Positions 1 to 6,584 of a DNA stretch of 19,136 bases are shown here, one piece after another. The stretch comes from DAOUGC01 sp034429695 (GTDB taxonomy: Bacteria; Chloroflexota; Anaerolineae; Anaerolineales; Anaerolineaceae). A program made the position numbers and the translations under genes. The notes under the pieces were generated by a model. That model did not search any database and had not been told where the DNA came from. It saw only the letters and a program-made list of their open reading frames with translations. How positions within the stretch are numbered: position 1 is the stretch's first letter; every line of letters begins with the position of its first letter. Location: the NCBI GenBank assembly GCA_034429695.1, contig DAOUGC010000244.1:1-19136 (forward strand). The letters are read 5' to 3'.

Positions 1-37
1 AATATATCCACTTCTTCAACCATGAACGGATACAATT

Positions 38-76
38 GAAAACAAGACAGACACCCGCTCAAGTCAGGTGCCTGTC
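38..76 (-). terminator. Intrinsic terminator after the YabN-like gene
   Basis: On the minus strand a 10-bp stem (arms 67-76 and 46-55, all paired with one G-U wobble) closes an 11-nt loop and is followed at once by the U-rich run TTGTTTTC (45-38). This is the standard form of a Rho-independent terminator. It lies 55 bases past the stop codon of the methylase/MazG gene and would end the minus-strand transcript there. It is the only hairpin with a U-tract that I found in the window. Confidence 0.8.
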
Positions 77-131
77 CACTTAGCCCGGAGGCCGCTTTCT
101 TTTTTTGTCTACCCTATGGGGGGCAGTTCAG

Positions 132-1604
132 TTACTCCAGCCGTTTTGCTTCATCCCACCATACATCCAGTTCCTGCAGAGTAAATTCACTGAGATGCTT
201 TCCACTTTCGCGGGCGCGTTCTTCAATATGCGAGAAACGCTTGCGGAACCTGGCTCCGGTCAGGCGCAAAGCAGTCTCTGCGTCCACCTTGTACCAGCGT
301 GCCAGGTTGACCACGGCAAACAATAAATCGCCCAGCTCGGCCTCCCTGCGTTCCTCCGGCGCCGATAGCACTTCGTCAAGTTCTTCGCGCACCTTGCCGA
401 TCACCGGCTCAATTTCTGACCAATCAAACCCAACCCGCCTGGCGCGGTCCTGAATGGACTGGGCATAAGATAATGCTGGCAAACTGACCGGCACACCATC
501 CAACAGGCCCTTGACCTTTTCTGCACCGTTTTGCCGGGCGGTTTGTTTCCGTTCATTATCTTTAATCTTTTCCCAGTTCTGGATCACCTGCCCCGAGCCG
601 CTCACAGCCACGTCGCCAAATACATGCGGATGCCGCCGCACCAGTTTCCGGTGGATTCCCTGGATAACCTCCTCCATGGTGAACTCACCGTACTCACTGG
701 CAATTTGAGCGTGCAGCACGATCTGCAATAATAGATCGCCGAATTCCTCCTGCATGGCCGCCGGGTCATTGGCATCCAGCGCAGACAGGACTTCGTACGT
801 CTCTTCGAGCAGATTGGTGCGCAGCGTCTGGTGGGTTTGCTTGCGGTCCCACGGGCAGCCTTCAGGCGCGCGCAAATGAGCGATCAACTCCTGAAAGGCT
901 TCAAACGACCCATCCGTAGACAGAGGGGGTACATACAATATGCTCTGCCCGCCGATATGCTGGCTGTGATCAATCCCACCCAGTTGTAAATCCTCAACAA
1001 TTGGATTGGCAGTACCGGCAGCATGCACCAACCGCACCGGATGCTGACGTGGATAAACCGTGCTGAGGGTGTTTATAACCCGGGCTGCCACGGCATGCGA
1101 ATGGATGCCCCAAATCAAGGTTGGCGTGGAGGGTGAAAAAACCGGGTGATGCGCTTCTGCCAGTTCCAGGGCATCCACCAGGGTAAATTGTGGAGATGCA
1201 CCCAGCCCAAGCGCGGTTAAGGTTGGCTCCAAAAAGGACACGCCAGCAATGATCTGCAGGGCTATACCATCCTGCTCCACACGCCGGGCGATCTCAGCAC
1301 ACACCGCATCAGCCAGCATGGGATTTCCTGGAACCGCATAGGTCACCCCCCCTGGACGTTTTCCCAGCTCCAGAATGCGTTCAACCATGCTTGCCTGCGC
1401 TGTTTCCAAGGATTCAGCCTGTTGAACAAGCTCATCAAAAGAATGGATCACCAGACCGGCGGGCAGCCCAGCCACGGTTGGGTGTTGGCGCGTGCGCAAA
1501 TGCACCTCATCCAGGTGGCTCAGCCAGTTCCATGCCTCACGCGTTAACTGGTCCGTATCGCCGCAGCCGAGGCCAAGCAGGGTAATTCCTTCAAACTTTT
1601 TCAT
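132..1604 (-). CDS. YabN-like tetrapyrrole methylase/MazG pyrophosphohydrolase fusion
   Basis: A 490-residue two-part protein. Residues 1-225 resemble the SAM-dependent tetrapyrrole (corrin/porphyrin) methylase fold, with the N-terminal glycine motif GLGCGD (11-16) followed by LT, and AVPGNP (90-95). Residues 235-490 are MazG-like: CPWDRKQTH (250-258), then a first metal-binding set EETYE with EEFGD (267-290) and a second EELDE with EAELGD (407-426), both intact. MazG proteins cleave NTPs to NMP and PPi; what the methylase half of YabN proteins does is not settled. Start: 1604 puts Met just before the first beta strand, as in the family. Upstream in-frame starts at 1619 (with GGGGA 9 nt ahead) and 1634 are possible, and the frame is open to a GTG at 1664. 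Last gene of the cluster, followed by a terminator. Confidence 0.9.
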   Translation of the reverse strand: MKKFEGITLLGLGCGDTDQLTREAWNWLSHLDEVHLRTRQHPTVAGLPAGLVIHSFDELVQQAESLETAQASMVERILELGKRPGGVTYAVPGNPMLADAVCAEIARRVEQDGIALQIIAGVSFLEPTLTALGLGASPQFTLVDALELAEAHHPVFSPSTPTLIWGIHSHAVAARVINTLSTVYPRQHPVRLVHAAGTANPIVEDLQLGGIDHSQHIGGQSILYVPPLSTDGSFEAFQELIAHLRAPEGCPWDRKQTHQTLRTNLLEETYEVLSALDANDPAAMQEEFGDLLLQIVLHAQIASEYGEFTMEEVIQGIHRKLVRRHPHVFGDVAVSGSGQVIQNWEKIKDNERKQTARQNGAEKVKGLLDGVPVSLPALSYAQSIQDRARRVGFDWSEIEPVIGKVREELDEVLSAPEERREAELGDLLFAVVNLARWYKVDAETALRLTGARFRKRFSHIEERARESGKHLSEFTLQELDVWWDEAKRLE

Positions 1605-1643
1605 ATTAACGAGGTCCATGTAAATATTCCCCATTAAACCTCT

Positions 1644-1715
1644 ACCACAGAGGTCGCAGATCACGCAGAGCTGGATCCATCAGGATTCCTCTGCCTAATC
1701 GGCGCCCTCTGTGGT
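1644..1715. repeat. 27-bp imperfect inverted repeat (REP-like)
   Basis: Arms 1644-1670 and 1689-1715 are reverse complements at 23 of 27 positions and flank an 18-base spacer containing GGATCC. Each arm ends with the word CCTCTGTGGT (or its complement). The element fills most of the gap between rpsI and the YabN-like gene. In RNA it would make a long hairpin about 33 nt after the rpsI stop, but no U-tract follows, so it is not a standard terminator. It could be a dispersed palindromic element or an RNA processing or stability site. Confidence 0.7.
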
Positions 1716-1747
1716 TGGAAGTCAAAACAATAACAACAGGGTCAGGT

Positions 1748-2143
1748 TTAGCGCTTGGTGTAGGTGGGTGCCTTGCGAGCGCGTTTGAGACCTGGCTTCT
1801 TGCGTTCCTTGATGCGCGGGTCGCGGGTAAGGAAACCGCCCTTGCGCAGCGATGAGGTCAGATCGGGGTTCATCTTGACCAATGCACGGGCCAGGCCCAG
1901 TTGCACTGAGTCCGTCTGCCCGGTCACGCCGCCGCCGTTCACCTTGACAGTGATGTCATAGGTTCCGCGTTCGTAACCCACAGCAGCCAGAGGAGCCAGG
2001 ATGGCTTCCACATCACCCACGCGGGTGAAGTATTCTTCCAGGCCCTTTTCGTTGACAATGAACACACCGTTGCCGCTCGAAACACGCACCCGGGCTGAAC
2101 TTTCTTTTCGGCGTCCAACACCTTCAAAATACTGTACTGCCAT
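1748..2143 (-). CDS. rpsI: 30S ribosomal protein S9
   Basis: Small-subunit protein S9, 131 residues, the usual length. Its C-terminal tail reaches the P-site tRNA on the ribosome. The start shows the family signature YFEGVGRRKESSARV (5-19), the middle has GGGVTGQ, and the tail GLKRARKAPTYTKR ends in the invariant Lys-Arg. AAAGGAG lies 7 nt before the ATG. It begins 12 bases after rplM, the near-universal L13-S9 pair. The reading frame is intact with no odd features. Confidence 0.98.
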   Translation of the reverse strand: MAVQYFEGVGRRKESSARVRVSSGNGVFIVNEKGLEEYFTRVGDVEAILAPLAAVGYERGTYDITVKVNGGGVTGQTDSVQLGLARALVKMNPDLTSSLRKGGFLTRDPRIKERKKPGLKRARKAPTYTKR

Positions 2144-2155
2144 TCTCGTGCTCCT

Positions 2156-2581
2156 TTACTTCACCGGCTGGGGGTTCTGCGCCTGATGCGGATGTTCGCT
2201 ACCGGCATAAACCTTGAGACGCTTCATCAGCGCGCGGGCATGCTTGTTATGCGGCAACATGCCCCACACTGCCCGGCGAATGACGCGGTCGGGATAAGTG
2301 TTCAGCATATCCTTCAGGCTGGTTTCGGTCAGACCACCGGGGTAATTCGAGTGCCGGTAGTACATCTTGTCAACCAGGCGCTTGTTGCTGAAGCGCAGCT
2401 TTTCGACGTTGATGACAATCACGAAGTCGCCCATCTGAACACCGGGGGTGAAGTTGGGTTTGTGTTTGCCCATCAGATATCTTGCAATTTGGGTAGCCAG
2501 ACGACCAAGCGACTGGTCAGTTGCATCGACCAGTAACCATTGCGCCTCGGCGGTCCCTTTAATGACGTAGGTTTTTTCCAC
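2156..2581 (-). CDS. rplM: 50S ribosomal protein L13
   Basis: Large-subunit protein L13, an early assembly protein. Conserved segments are WLLVDATDQSLGRLAT near the N-terminus, VQMGDFVIVINVEK in the middle and AVWGMLPHNKHAR. I chose the GTG at 2581 (141 residues): it gives the family-like N-terminus M-EKTYV and has GGAG 9 nt upstream. Two other in-frame GTG codons (2587 and 2596) would add 2 or 5 residues but are too close to, or inside, that Shine-Dalgarno. No ATG is available. With this start the gene overlaps the end of truA by 23 bases, so its translation is probably coupled to truA. Confidence 0.96.
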   Translation of the reverse strand: MEKTYVIKGTAEAQWLLVDATDQSLGRLATQIARYLMGKHKPNFTPGVQMGDFVIVINVEKLRFSNKRLVDKMYYRHSNYPGGLTETSLKDMLNTYPDRVIRRAVWGMLPHNKHARALMKRLKVYAGSEHPHQAQNPQPVK

Positions 2582-3392
2582 AGTCACGATCTCCACTTGC
2601 TAAAAAGGTTCGAATAGCCTCGTTTTCCATGATCAATTGTTGTTCCTGCTCACTCCACTGGTAGCGCACTTCCCACAGGGTCAACCCGCAGGCGGGCGCC
2701 AGACCGGGCGGCAGCGTGGGCGCATCTTTCTCAAACGCGCCACTCACTGCTTCGGGCTCCAGCCGTCCCTGCCCCACCTTCGCCATCAGGTACACACTGC
2801 GGCGCACCATGTGGTACAAAAAGGCATTGGCTGCATACTCAAACCGCAATCCATTCTCAAGCGGTGTCCAGATTGCCTGAAAAACCGTTCGAATGGTGGA
2901 GCCTTGCGGGCGGTACGGTGAGCCAAAGGCTGCAAAGTCGTGCGTGCCGATCAATCCGGCGGCTGCCCTGTTCATGGCATCCACATCTGGCGCAGGCCAG
3001 ACCTGCCAGGCGAACCGGTCGTACAGCGGATTGCGTTTCTGCTCGCAGTAAATACTGTAGCGATAACGACGCAGGCGGGCATCAAAACGGGCATGAAAAT
3101 CGTCCCGCTCCTGGCAGACTGATCGCACGGACACATCCTGTGGCAGTCGGGCGTTGAGCGCCCCGCATAAATCCTCAGTGTTGTGTTTCCAGTGCAGGTC
3201 AAAAACCACCACCTGCCCCGCGGCGTGCACACCGGCATCGGTGCGTCCCGCTGCAGTGATGGATTTGCCATCCCAGCCCAGCTCTTTTAGCGCTGTTTCG
3301 AGCACGCTTTGCACGGTACGGCGGTTTCCCTGGCGTTGAAATCCCTGGAAATCCGTCCCGTCGTAAGCAAGAATAATCTGGTAACGTGCCAT
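2559..3392 (-). CDS. truA: tRNA pseudouridine(38-40) synthase TruA
   Basis: Converts U38-U40 in the anticodon arm of many tRNAs to pseudouridine. The catalytic motif AAGRTDAGVHA (47-57) contains the nucleophile Asp52. Other family blocks are YDGTDFQGFQRQ (10-21), NARLPQDVSV and FLYHMVRRSV. At 277 residues it is somewhat longer than usual because about 30 residues follow LWEVRY. That tail is read from DNA that also encodes the start of rplM. It sits between rplQ and rplM, a common place for truA in bacterial alpha/L13 clusters. A hairpin covers the region just upstream of its start. Confidence 0.97.
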   Translation of the reverse strand: MARYQIILAYDGTDFQGFQRQGNRRTVQSVLETALKELGWDGKSITAAGRTDAGVHAAGQVVVFDLHWKHNTEDLCGALNARLPQDVSVRSVCQERDDFHARFDARLRRYRYSIYCEQKRNPLYDRFAWQVWPAPDVDAMNRAAAGLIGTHDFAAFGSPYRPQGSTIRTVFQAIWTPLENGLRFEYAANAFLYHMVRRSVYLMAKVGQGRLEPEAVSGAFEKDAPTLPPGLAPACGLTLWEVRYQWSEQEQQLIMENEAIRTFLASGDRDCGKNLRH

Positions 3393-3393
3393 T

Positions 3394-3418
3394 CCAATCC
3401 GGACACTCCGCCGGATGG
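3394..3418 (-). promoter_or_regulatory. Hairpin covering the truA translation start region
   Basis: In the 27-base rplQ-truA gap the minus strand contains ATCCGG (3402-3397) pairing perfectly with CCGGAT (3411-3416), extended by two G-C pairs past a one-base bulge. The 8-base loop carries GGAG, the only plausible Shine-Dalgarno for truA, 13 nt from its ATG. No U-tract follows. It may limit truA translation or couple it to rplQ; function is inferred. Confidence 0.45.
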
Positions 3419-3419
3419 T

Positions 3420-3800
3420 TTATTCTTCAACCAACTCCAGTTGGACCATTTCCGCGGAGTCACCGAGGCGAGGTCCCAGCTTGAAGATGCGGGTATAACC
3501 GCCGTTGCGCTTGGCGTAACGGGGACCGATATCTTCAAACAGCTTCTTCACGATCACAGGGTCACCACCCAGGCGGGCAGCCACCAGACGGCGGGCATGC
3601 ACTTTTTGAGCATCGGTGCCTTCGCCGCTATTGCGGGCGATGGTGATGAGGTGTTCCGCCTCTCCACGGATCGCCATGGCTTTGGCACGCGTGGTCTGGA
3701 TCTTTTCATGCGTAAAGAGCTGACGCATCAACGTGCGGCGCAACCCAATCCGCTGATCTTTGTTTCTTCCAAGTCTGTAACCAGCAACATGATGTCGCAT
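3420..3800 (-). CDS. rplQ: 50S ribosomal protein L17
   Basis: Large-subunit protein L17, 126 residues, typical bacterial length. It opens with MRHHVAGYRLGRN and continues with LRRTLMRQLFTHEKIQTT and the later block GPRYAKRNGGYTRI, all diagnostic of L17. The start lies 5 bases after the rpoA stop and GGAG from the end of rpoA serves as Shine-Dalgarno at 8 nt, so the two genes are tightly coupled as the standard end of the alpha operon. Confidence 0.98.
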   Translation of the reverse strand: MRHHVAGYRLGRNKDQRIGLRRTLMRQLFTHEKIQTTRAKAMAIRGEAEHLITIARNSGEGTDAQKVHARRLVAARLGGDPVIVKKLFEDIGPRYAKRNGGYTRIFKLGPRLGDSAEMVQLELVEE

Positions 3801-3805
3801 TTCTC

Positions 3806-4771
3806 TTACTCCACAGTTGTTTCGGGCTGCATAAAGCCCTTTTCGAGCATCTTCTGGCGCAGCTCATCCAGGCTTTTCTCGCCGAAGTTGCGAATGGACA
3901 TGACTGCCTCATCGCCCTTCTCCAGCAGCTCCAGCACATCACCCACAGTGGTGATGCCGGTGCGCTTGAGCGAGTTGAACACGCGCACAGAGAGGTCCAG
4001 GTTTTCAATGGGGGTCTCTGCGGCTTCACTGGTCAACCGGCTGCCTGTCACCTCTTTTTCAGATACGGGGATCAGCATTTCTTCGCTGATGCCAGAGATG
4101 AAGCGCAGGTGGTCGATCAAAATCTTGGATGCCACGCTCAAAGATTTTTCCGGCGTGATGGTACCATCCGTCCAGATTTCAAGGATCAGCTTGTCGTAGG
4201 CGGTGCTTTGCCCAACGCGGGCCGATGTAACATTCCAGCTCACACGCTTTACCGGGGTAAAGATGGCATCCACCGGCAGTTCACCGATGGGCAGCCGTCC
4301 GGTGCGCTCATTGGCGGGGGAATATCCGCGGCCACGCTCGACGATCAGGTCGACTTCCAGGTTCACGCGGGCATCGTCCACCGTGAACAGGTACAGGTCG
4401 GGGTTGACAATCTCAACCTCTGCCGGAGTCTGGATGTCAGCGGCGGTTACTTCGCCTTCACCGCGAACTTCCAGGTGCAGGTGCGCGTTCTCAACATCGT
4501 TGAGCAAAATGCGCAATTGCTTTACCTGCAGCATCACCTGAATAACGTCCTCGCGCACGCCGGGGATGTCGCTGAACTCGTGCAACACATCAGTGATGCG
4601 AACCGATGTTACAGCGGCCCCTTCCAGCGAAGAGAGCAGGACACGGCGCAGGGCATTGCCCAGCGTCACACCATAGCCGCGCTCGAGCGGGCTGATGACA
4701 AATTTGCCGTAGTTGCGAGCTTCTGCGTCGCGTTCAACCTTCGGCGTTACCATGTTTCCAAAAGCAGTCAC
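3806..4771 (-). CDS. rpoA: DNA-directed RNA polymerase alpha subunit
   Basis: Alpha subunit, 321 residues; its dimer nucleates assembly of RNA polymerase and its C-terminal domain contacts promoter UP elements and activators. The N-terminal domain shows GKFVISPLERGYGVTLGNA (22-40) and LRRVLLSS (41-48). A short linker around 235-253 leads to the C-terminal domain from about 254, with SVRVFNSLKRTGI (261-273; Arg263 matches E. coli Arg265) and IRNFGEKSLDEL (293-304). Start is GTG at 4771 with GAGGAG about 6 nt upstream; Met7 is a weaker alternative. An 8-bp hairpin lies directly before the Shine-Dalgarno. Confidence 0.98.
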   Translation of the reverse strand: MTAFGNMVTPKVERDAEARNYGKFVISPLERGYGVTLGNALRRVLLSSLEGAAVTSVRITDVLHEFSDIPGVREDVIQVMLQVKQLRILLNDVENAHLHLEVRGEGEVTAADIQTPAEVEIVNPDLYLFTVDDARVNLEVDLIVERGRGYSPANERTGRLPIGELPVDAIFTPVKRVSWNVTSARVGQSTAYDKLILEIWTDGTITPEKSLSVASKILIDHLRFISGISEEMLIPVSEKEVTGSRLTSEAAETPIENLDLSVRVFNSLKRTGITTVGDVLELLEKGDEAVMSIRNFGEKSLDELRQKMLEKGFMQPETTVE

Positions 4772-4783
4772 GTTTCACTCCTC

Positions 4784-4814
4784 TCCGGTGCACCATTTAC
4801 TCCCGCGCACCGGA
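4784..4814 (-). promoter_or_regulatory. Perfect 8-bp stem-loop just before the rpoA Shine-Dalgarno
   Basis: In the rpsD-rpoA gap the minus strand reads TCCGGTGC (4814-4807), a 15-nt loop, then GCACCGGA (4791-4784), a perfect stem. The AGAGGAG Shine-Dalgarno of rpoA starts at the base of the 3' arm. This placement would suit control of rpoA translation or an RNA processing site. No U-tract follows, so termination is unlikely. Confidence 0.55.
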
Positions 4815-4824
4815 CCGAATGCGC

Positions 4825-5460
4825 TTATCGAGAGTAGTACTCGACGATCAACTGCTCGTTGAGATTGCCATCAATCTCCGCACGCTCAGGAAGGCGCAGC
4901 ACCCGGCCGGTCATACCGCGCAGATCGCGCTCCACCCACGGAGCAGGAATGCGCTTCTCAGCAAAATCGGGCATTTCCTTGAAAAATGTGTTGTTCCGCG
5001 AGTTCTCGCGAACCGCAACCACATCACCAGGGCGCAGTATCATCGAAGGGATGTTAATGTTGCGGCCATTGACGGTAAAGTGGGCATGGTTGACCAGCTG
5101 GCGGGCCTGTGAACGATCGGCAGCCCAACCCATGCGGAACACAACATTGTCCAGGCGCATTTCAAGGGTCTGAAGCAGGTTGAAACCGGTCAGACCGCGC
5201 TTGCGCTGGGCAATCTCGAAATAGCGGCGGAACTGCCGCTCCAGAATACCATACACGCGGCGAGCCTTCTGCTTGGCGCGCAACTGGCGGGCGTAGTCAG
5301 ACACACGGTCTGCACGCTGGCCAGCGCGGCCATGCTCGCCCGGGGCATACGCCCGGCGCTCGATGGTGCACTTGGGGGAGAAGCAGCGCTCTCCCTTAAG
5401 GAACAACTTTTCACCTTCTCGCCGGCACAGTTTGCATACCGGCCCAGTATATCTTGCCAT
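4825..5460 (-). CDS. rpsD: 30S ribosomal protein S4, zinc-binding form
   Basis: Primary 16S rRNA-binding assembly protein, 211 residues. The N-terminus carries four cysteines C9, C12, C26 and C31, the zinc-finger arrangement known from Thermus S4 and absent in E. coli S4. The S4 RNA-binding domain is at about 100-165, with LEMRLDNVVFRMGWA, ARQLVNHAHFTVNG and INIPS. The tail ends LNEQLIVEYYSR as in the family. GAGAGGA precedes the ATG. In other bacteria S4 represses the alpha operon, which makes nearby RNA hairpins interesting. Confidence 0.98.
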   Translation of the reverse strand: MARYTGPVCKLCRREGEKLFLKGERCFSPKCTIERRAYAPGEHGRAGQRADRVSDYARQLRAKQKARRVYGILERQFRRYFEIAQRKRGLTGFNLLQTLEMRLDNVVFRMGWAADRSQARQLVNHAHFTVNGRNINIPSMILRPGDVVAVRENSRNNTFFKEMPDFAEKRIPAPWVERDLRGMTGRVLRLPERAEIDGNLNEQLIVEYYSR

Positions 5461-5475
5461 GATTTCCTCTCTCTT

Positions 5476-5880
5476 TTAAACGCGGCGCTTTTTCGGAGGA
5501 CGGCAACCGTTATGCGGAACCGGGGTCACATCCGAGATGGAGCGAACTTTGATACCCATACCCTGTACGGCACGAATAGCATTCTCGCGGCCGGGGCCGG
5601 GACCCTTGACGATGATATCAGCTTCCTGAACACCCATGCTCATCGCGGTTTTGATGGCCTGTTCGCAAGCCAGGCGGGCGGCAAAAGGTGTACTCTTGCG
5701 GGAACCCTTGAACCCAGCCGAACCGGCGGTGCCCCAGCAGATGGTGTTGCCCTGCTGATCGGTGATGGTGATGATGGTGTTATTGAAGGAAGCGTAAATA
5801 TGCACCTGGGCTGACGATACAGTTCGCTTCACTTTGCGCGCGGCCGTTGTACGGCGCGTTGAACGTACGTTTTGAGCCAT
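5476..5880 (-). CDS. rpsK: 30S ribosomal protein S11
   Basis: Platform protein of the small subunit near the E site, 134 residues. Signature segments: VHIYASFNNTIITITD, CWGTAGSAGFKGSRKSTPFA, the loop GPGPGRENAIRAV, and the highly conserved tail ISDVTPVPHNGCRPPKKRRV. The ATG has TGAGG about 5 nt upstream. It is separated from rpsM by an unusually long structured gap of 111 bases, and from rpsD by 15 bases. Confidence 0.98.
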   Translation of the reverse strand: MAQNVRSTRRTTAARKVKRTVSSAQVHIYASFNNTIITITDQQGNTICWGTAGSAGFKGSRKSTPFAARLACEQAIKTAMSMGVQEADIIVKGPGPGRENAIRAVQGMGIKVRSISDVTPVPHNGCRPPKKRRV

Positions 5881-5929
5881 AGAACCTCACTATTAACTGT
5901 AGAACTTGAAGGTAATCTTTGCATCTGCA

Positions 5930-5978
5930 CCAGACTGGTTGCCGCGGGGGGAGAGAAGGTACCCCCTCCCCAGTCCGG
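5930..5978 (-). promoter_or_regulatory. Large stem-loop between rpsM and rpsK
   Basis: On the minus strand CCGGACTGG (5978-5970) pairs with CCAGTCTGG (5938-5930), nine pairs including one G-U. Inside, a G-run around 5971-5962 can pair with the C-run around 5953-5946, giving a 4-6 bp inner stem. It occupies half of the 111-base rpsM-rpsK gap, with no U-tract after it. Position upstream of rpsK-rpsD-rpoA suggests a regulatory or processing structure; a role for S4 is only a guess. Confidence 0.5.
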
Positions 5979-5991
5979 TTCATGATCAAGA

Positions 5992-6381
5992 CTACTTCTT
6001 CGCAGCTCCGCGACGGCGACCGCGACCAGCAACGGTCTTCTTGGGACCTTTGCGCGTGCGCGCGTTGGTGCGGGTCCGTTGTCCATGAACCGGCAGGTTG
6101 CGGCGATGGCGCAGCCCGCGGTAGCAACCAATTTCGATCAGGCGCTTAATGTTCATCTGCACTTCGCGGCGCAGATCGCCTTCAACGGTGTAATTCTTCG
6201 CGATGTATTCACGCAGCAGGTTCACGTCTGTTTCAGACATATCCTTGACGCGCACATCGGGGTTCACACTGGTCGCCTGAATAATCTGGCGGGCGCGGGT
6301 GGGGCCAATGCCGTAAATATACTGCACGGCAATCTCAATGCGCTTATTGCGCGGGAGGTCAACACCTTCAATTCTAGCCAT
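5992..6381 (-). CDS. rpsM: 30S ribosomal protein S13
   Basis: Small-subunit head protein that forms bridges to the 50S subunit and touches P-site tRNA; 129 residues. Diagnostic blocks are MARIEGVDLPRNKRIEIA, the helix-hairpin-helix-like YIYGIGPTRA, and YRGLRHRRNLPVHGQRTRTN with a lysine/arginine-rich tail AGRGRRRGAAKK. The ATG follows the rpmJ stop by 6 bases, with AAGGA just ahead of it. Confidence 0.98.
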   Translation of the reverse strand: MARIEGVDLPRNKRIEIAVQYIYGIGPTRARQIIQATSVNPDVRVKDMSETDVNLLREYIAKNYTVEGDLRREVQMNIKRLIEIGCYRGLRHRRNLPVHGQRTRTNARTRKGPKKTVAGRGRRRGAAKK

Positions 6382-6387
6382 AAGTCC

Positions 6388-6501
6388 TTATCCCTGTCGC
6401 TGTTTGTGCTTTGGGTTTTCGCAAATCACATACAAAATGCCGCTTCGCTTCACAATCTTGCATTTAGCGCAGCGCTTGCGGATGGAGGGTGATACTTTCA
6501 T
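6388..6501 (-). CDS. rpmJ: 50S ribosomal protein L36
   Basis: A 37-codon gene read directly from the minus strand: it opens MKVSPSIRKRCAKCKI and ends in PKHKQRQG. The zinc-ribbon ligands C11, C14, C27 and H32 of the C+ form of L36 are all present. Length matches the family exactly. AAAGGAG lies 7 nt before the ATG. It is the first gene behind the promoter found at the end of map, and heads the alpha operon. infA, often the gene just before it, is not here. Confidence 0.97.
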   Translation of the reverse strand: MKVSPSIRKRCAKCKIVKRSGILYVICENPKHKQRQG

Positions 6502-6555
6502 GCTGCAACTCCTTTGAAACGGTTACAATTCCGTAATGGGCAGACCAAAGTTGCC

Positions 6556-6584
6556 ATTATACTGTATAGCGCTGGAAATGTCCA
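6556..6584 (-). promoter_or_regulatory. Sigma-70 type promoter for rpmJ and the alpha operon
   Basis: On the minus strand TGGACA (6584-6579, five of six matches to the -35 consensus) is followed after exactly 17 bases by a perfect TATAAT (6561-6556). The -10 box includes the stop codon of map. Transcription would begin near 6549, giving a leader of about 48 nt before rpmJ. It would add transcripts of rpmJ-rpsM-rpsK-rpsD-rpoA-rplQ independently of the upstream spc genes. Confidence 0.75.

Noticed and set aside
1..23. Possible minus-strand gene start (ATG at 23, then MVEEVDI) running off the left edge
   Set aside because: Only seven codons are visible, there is no Shine-Dalgarno, and it follows a terminator; too little to call.
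95..110. T-rich run on the plus strand after a GC stretch, like a plus-strand terminator
   Set aside because: The preceding GC stretch (80-94) gives no stable hairpin and there is no plus-strand gene upstream in the window.
3309..4199. 296-codon plus-strand reading frame opposite rplQ and rpoA
   Set aside because: Antisense to rplQ and the C-terminal part of rpoA; low-complexity serine-rich translation typical of a shadow.
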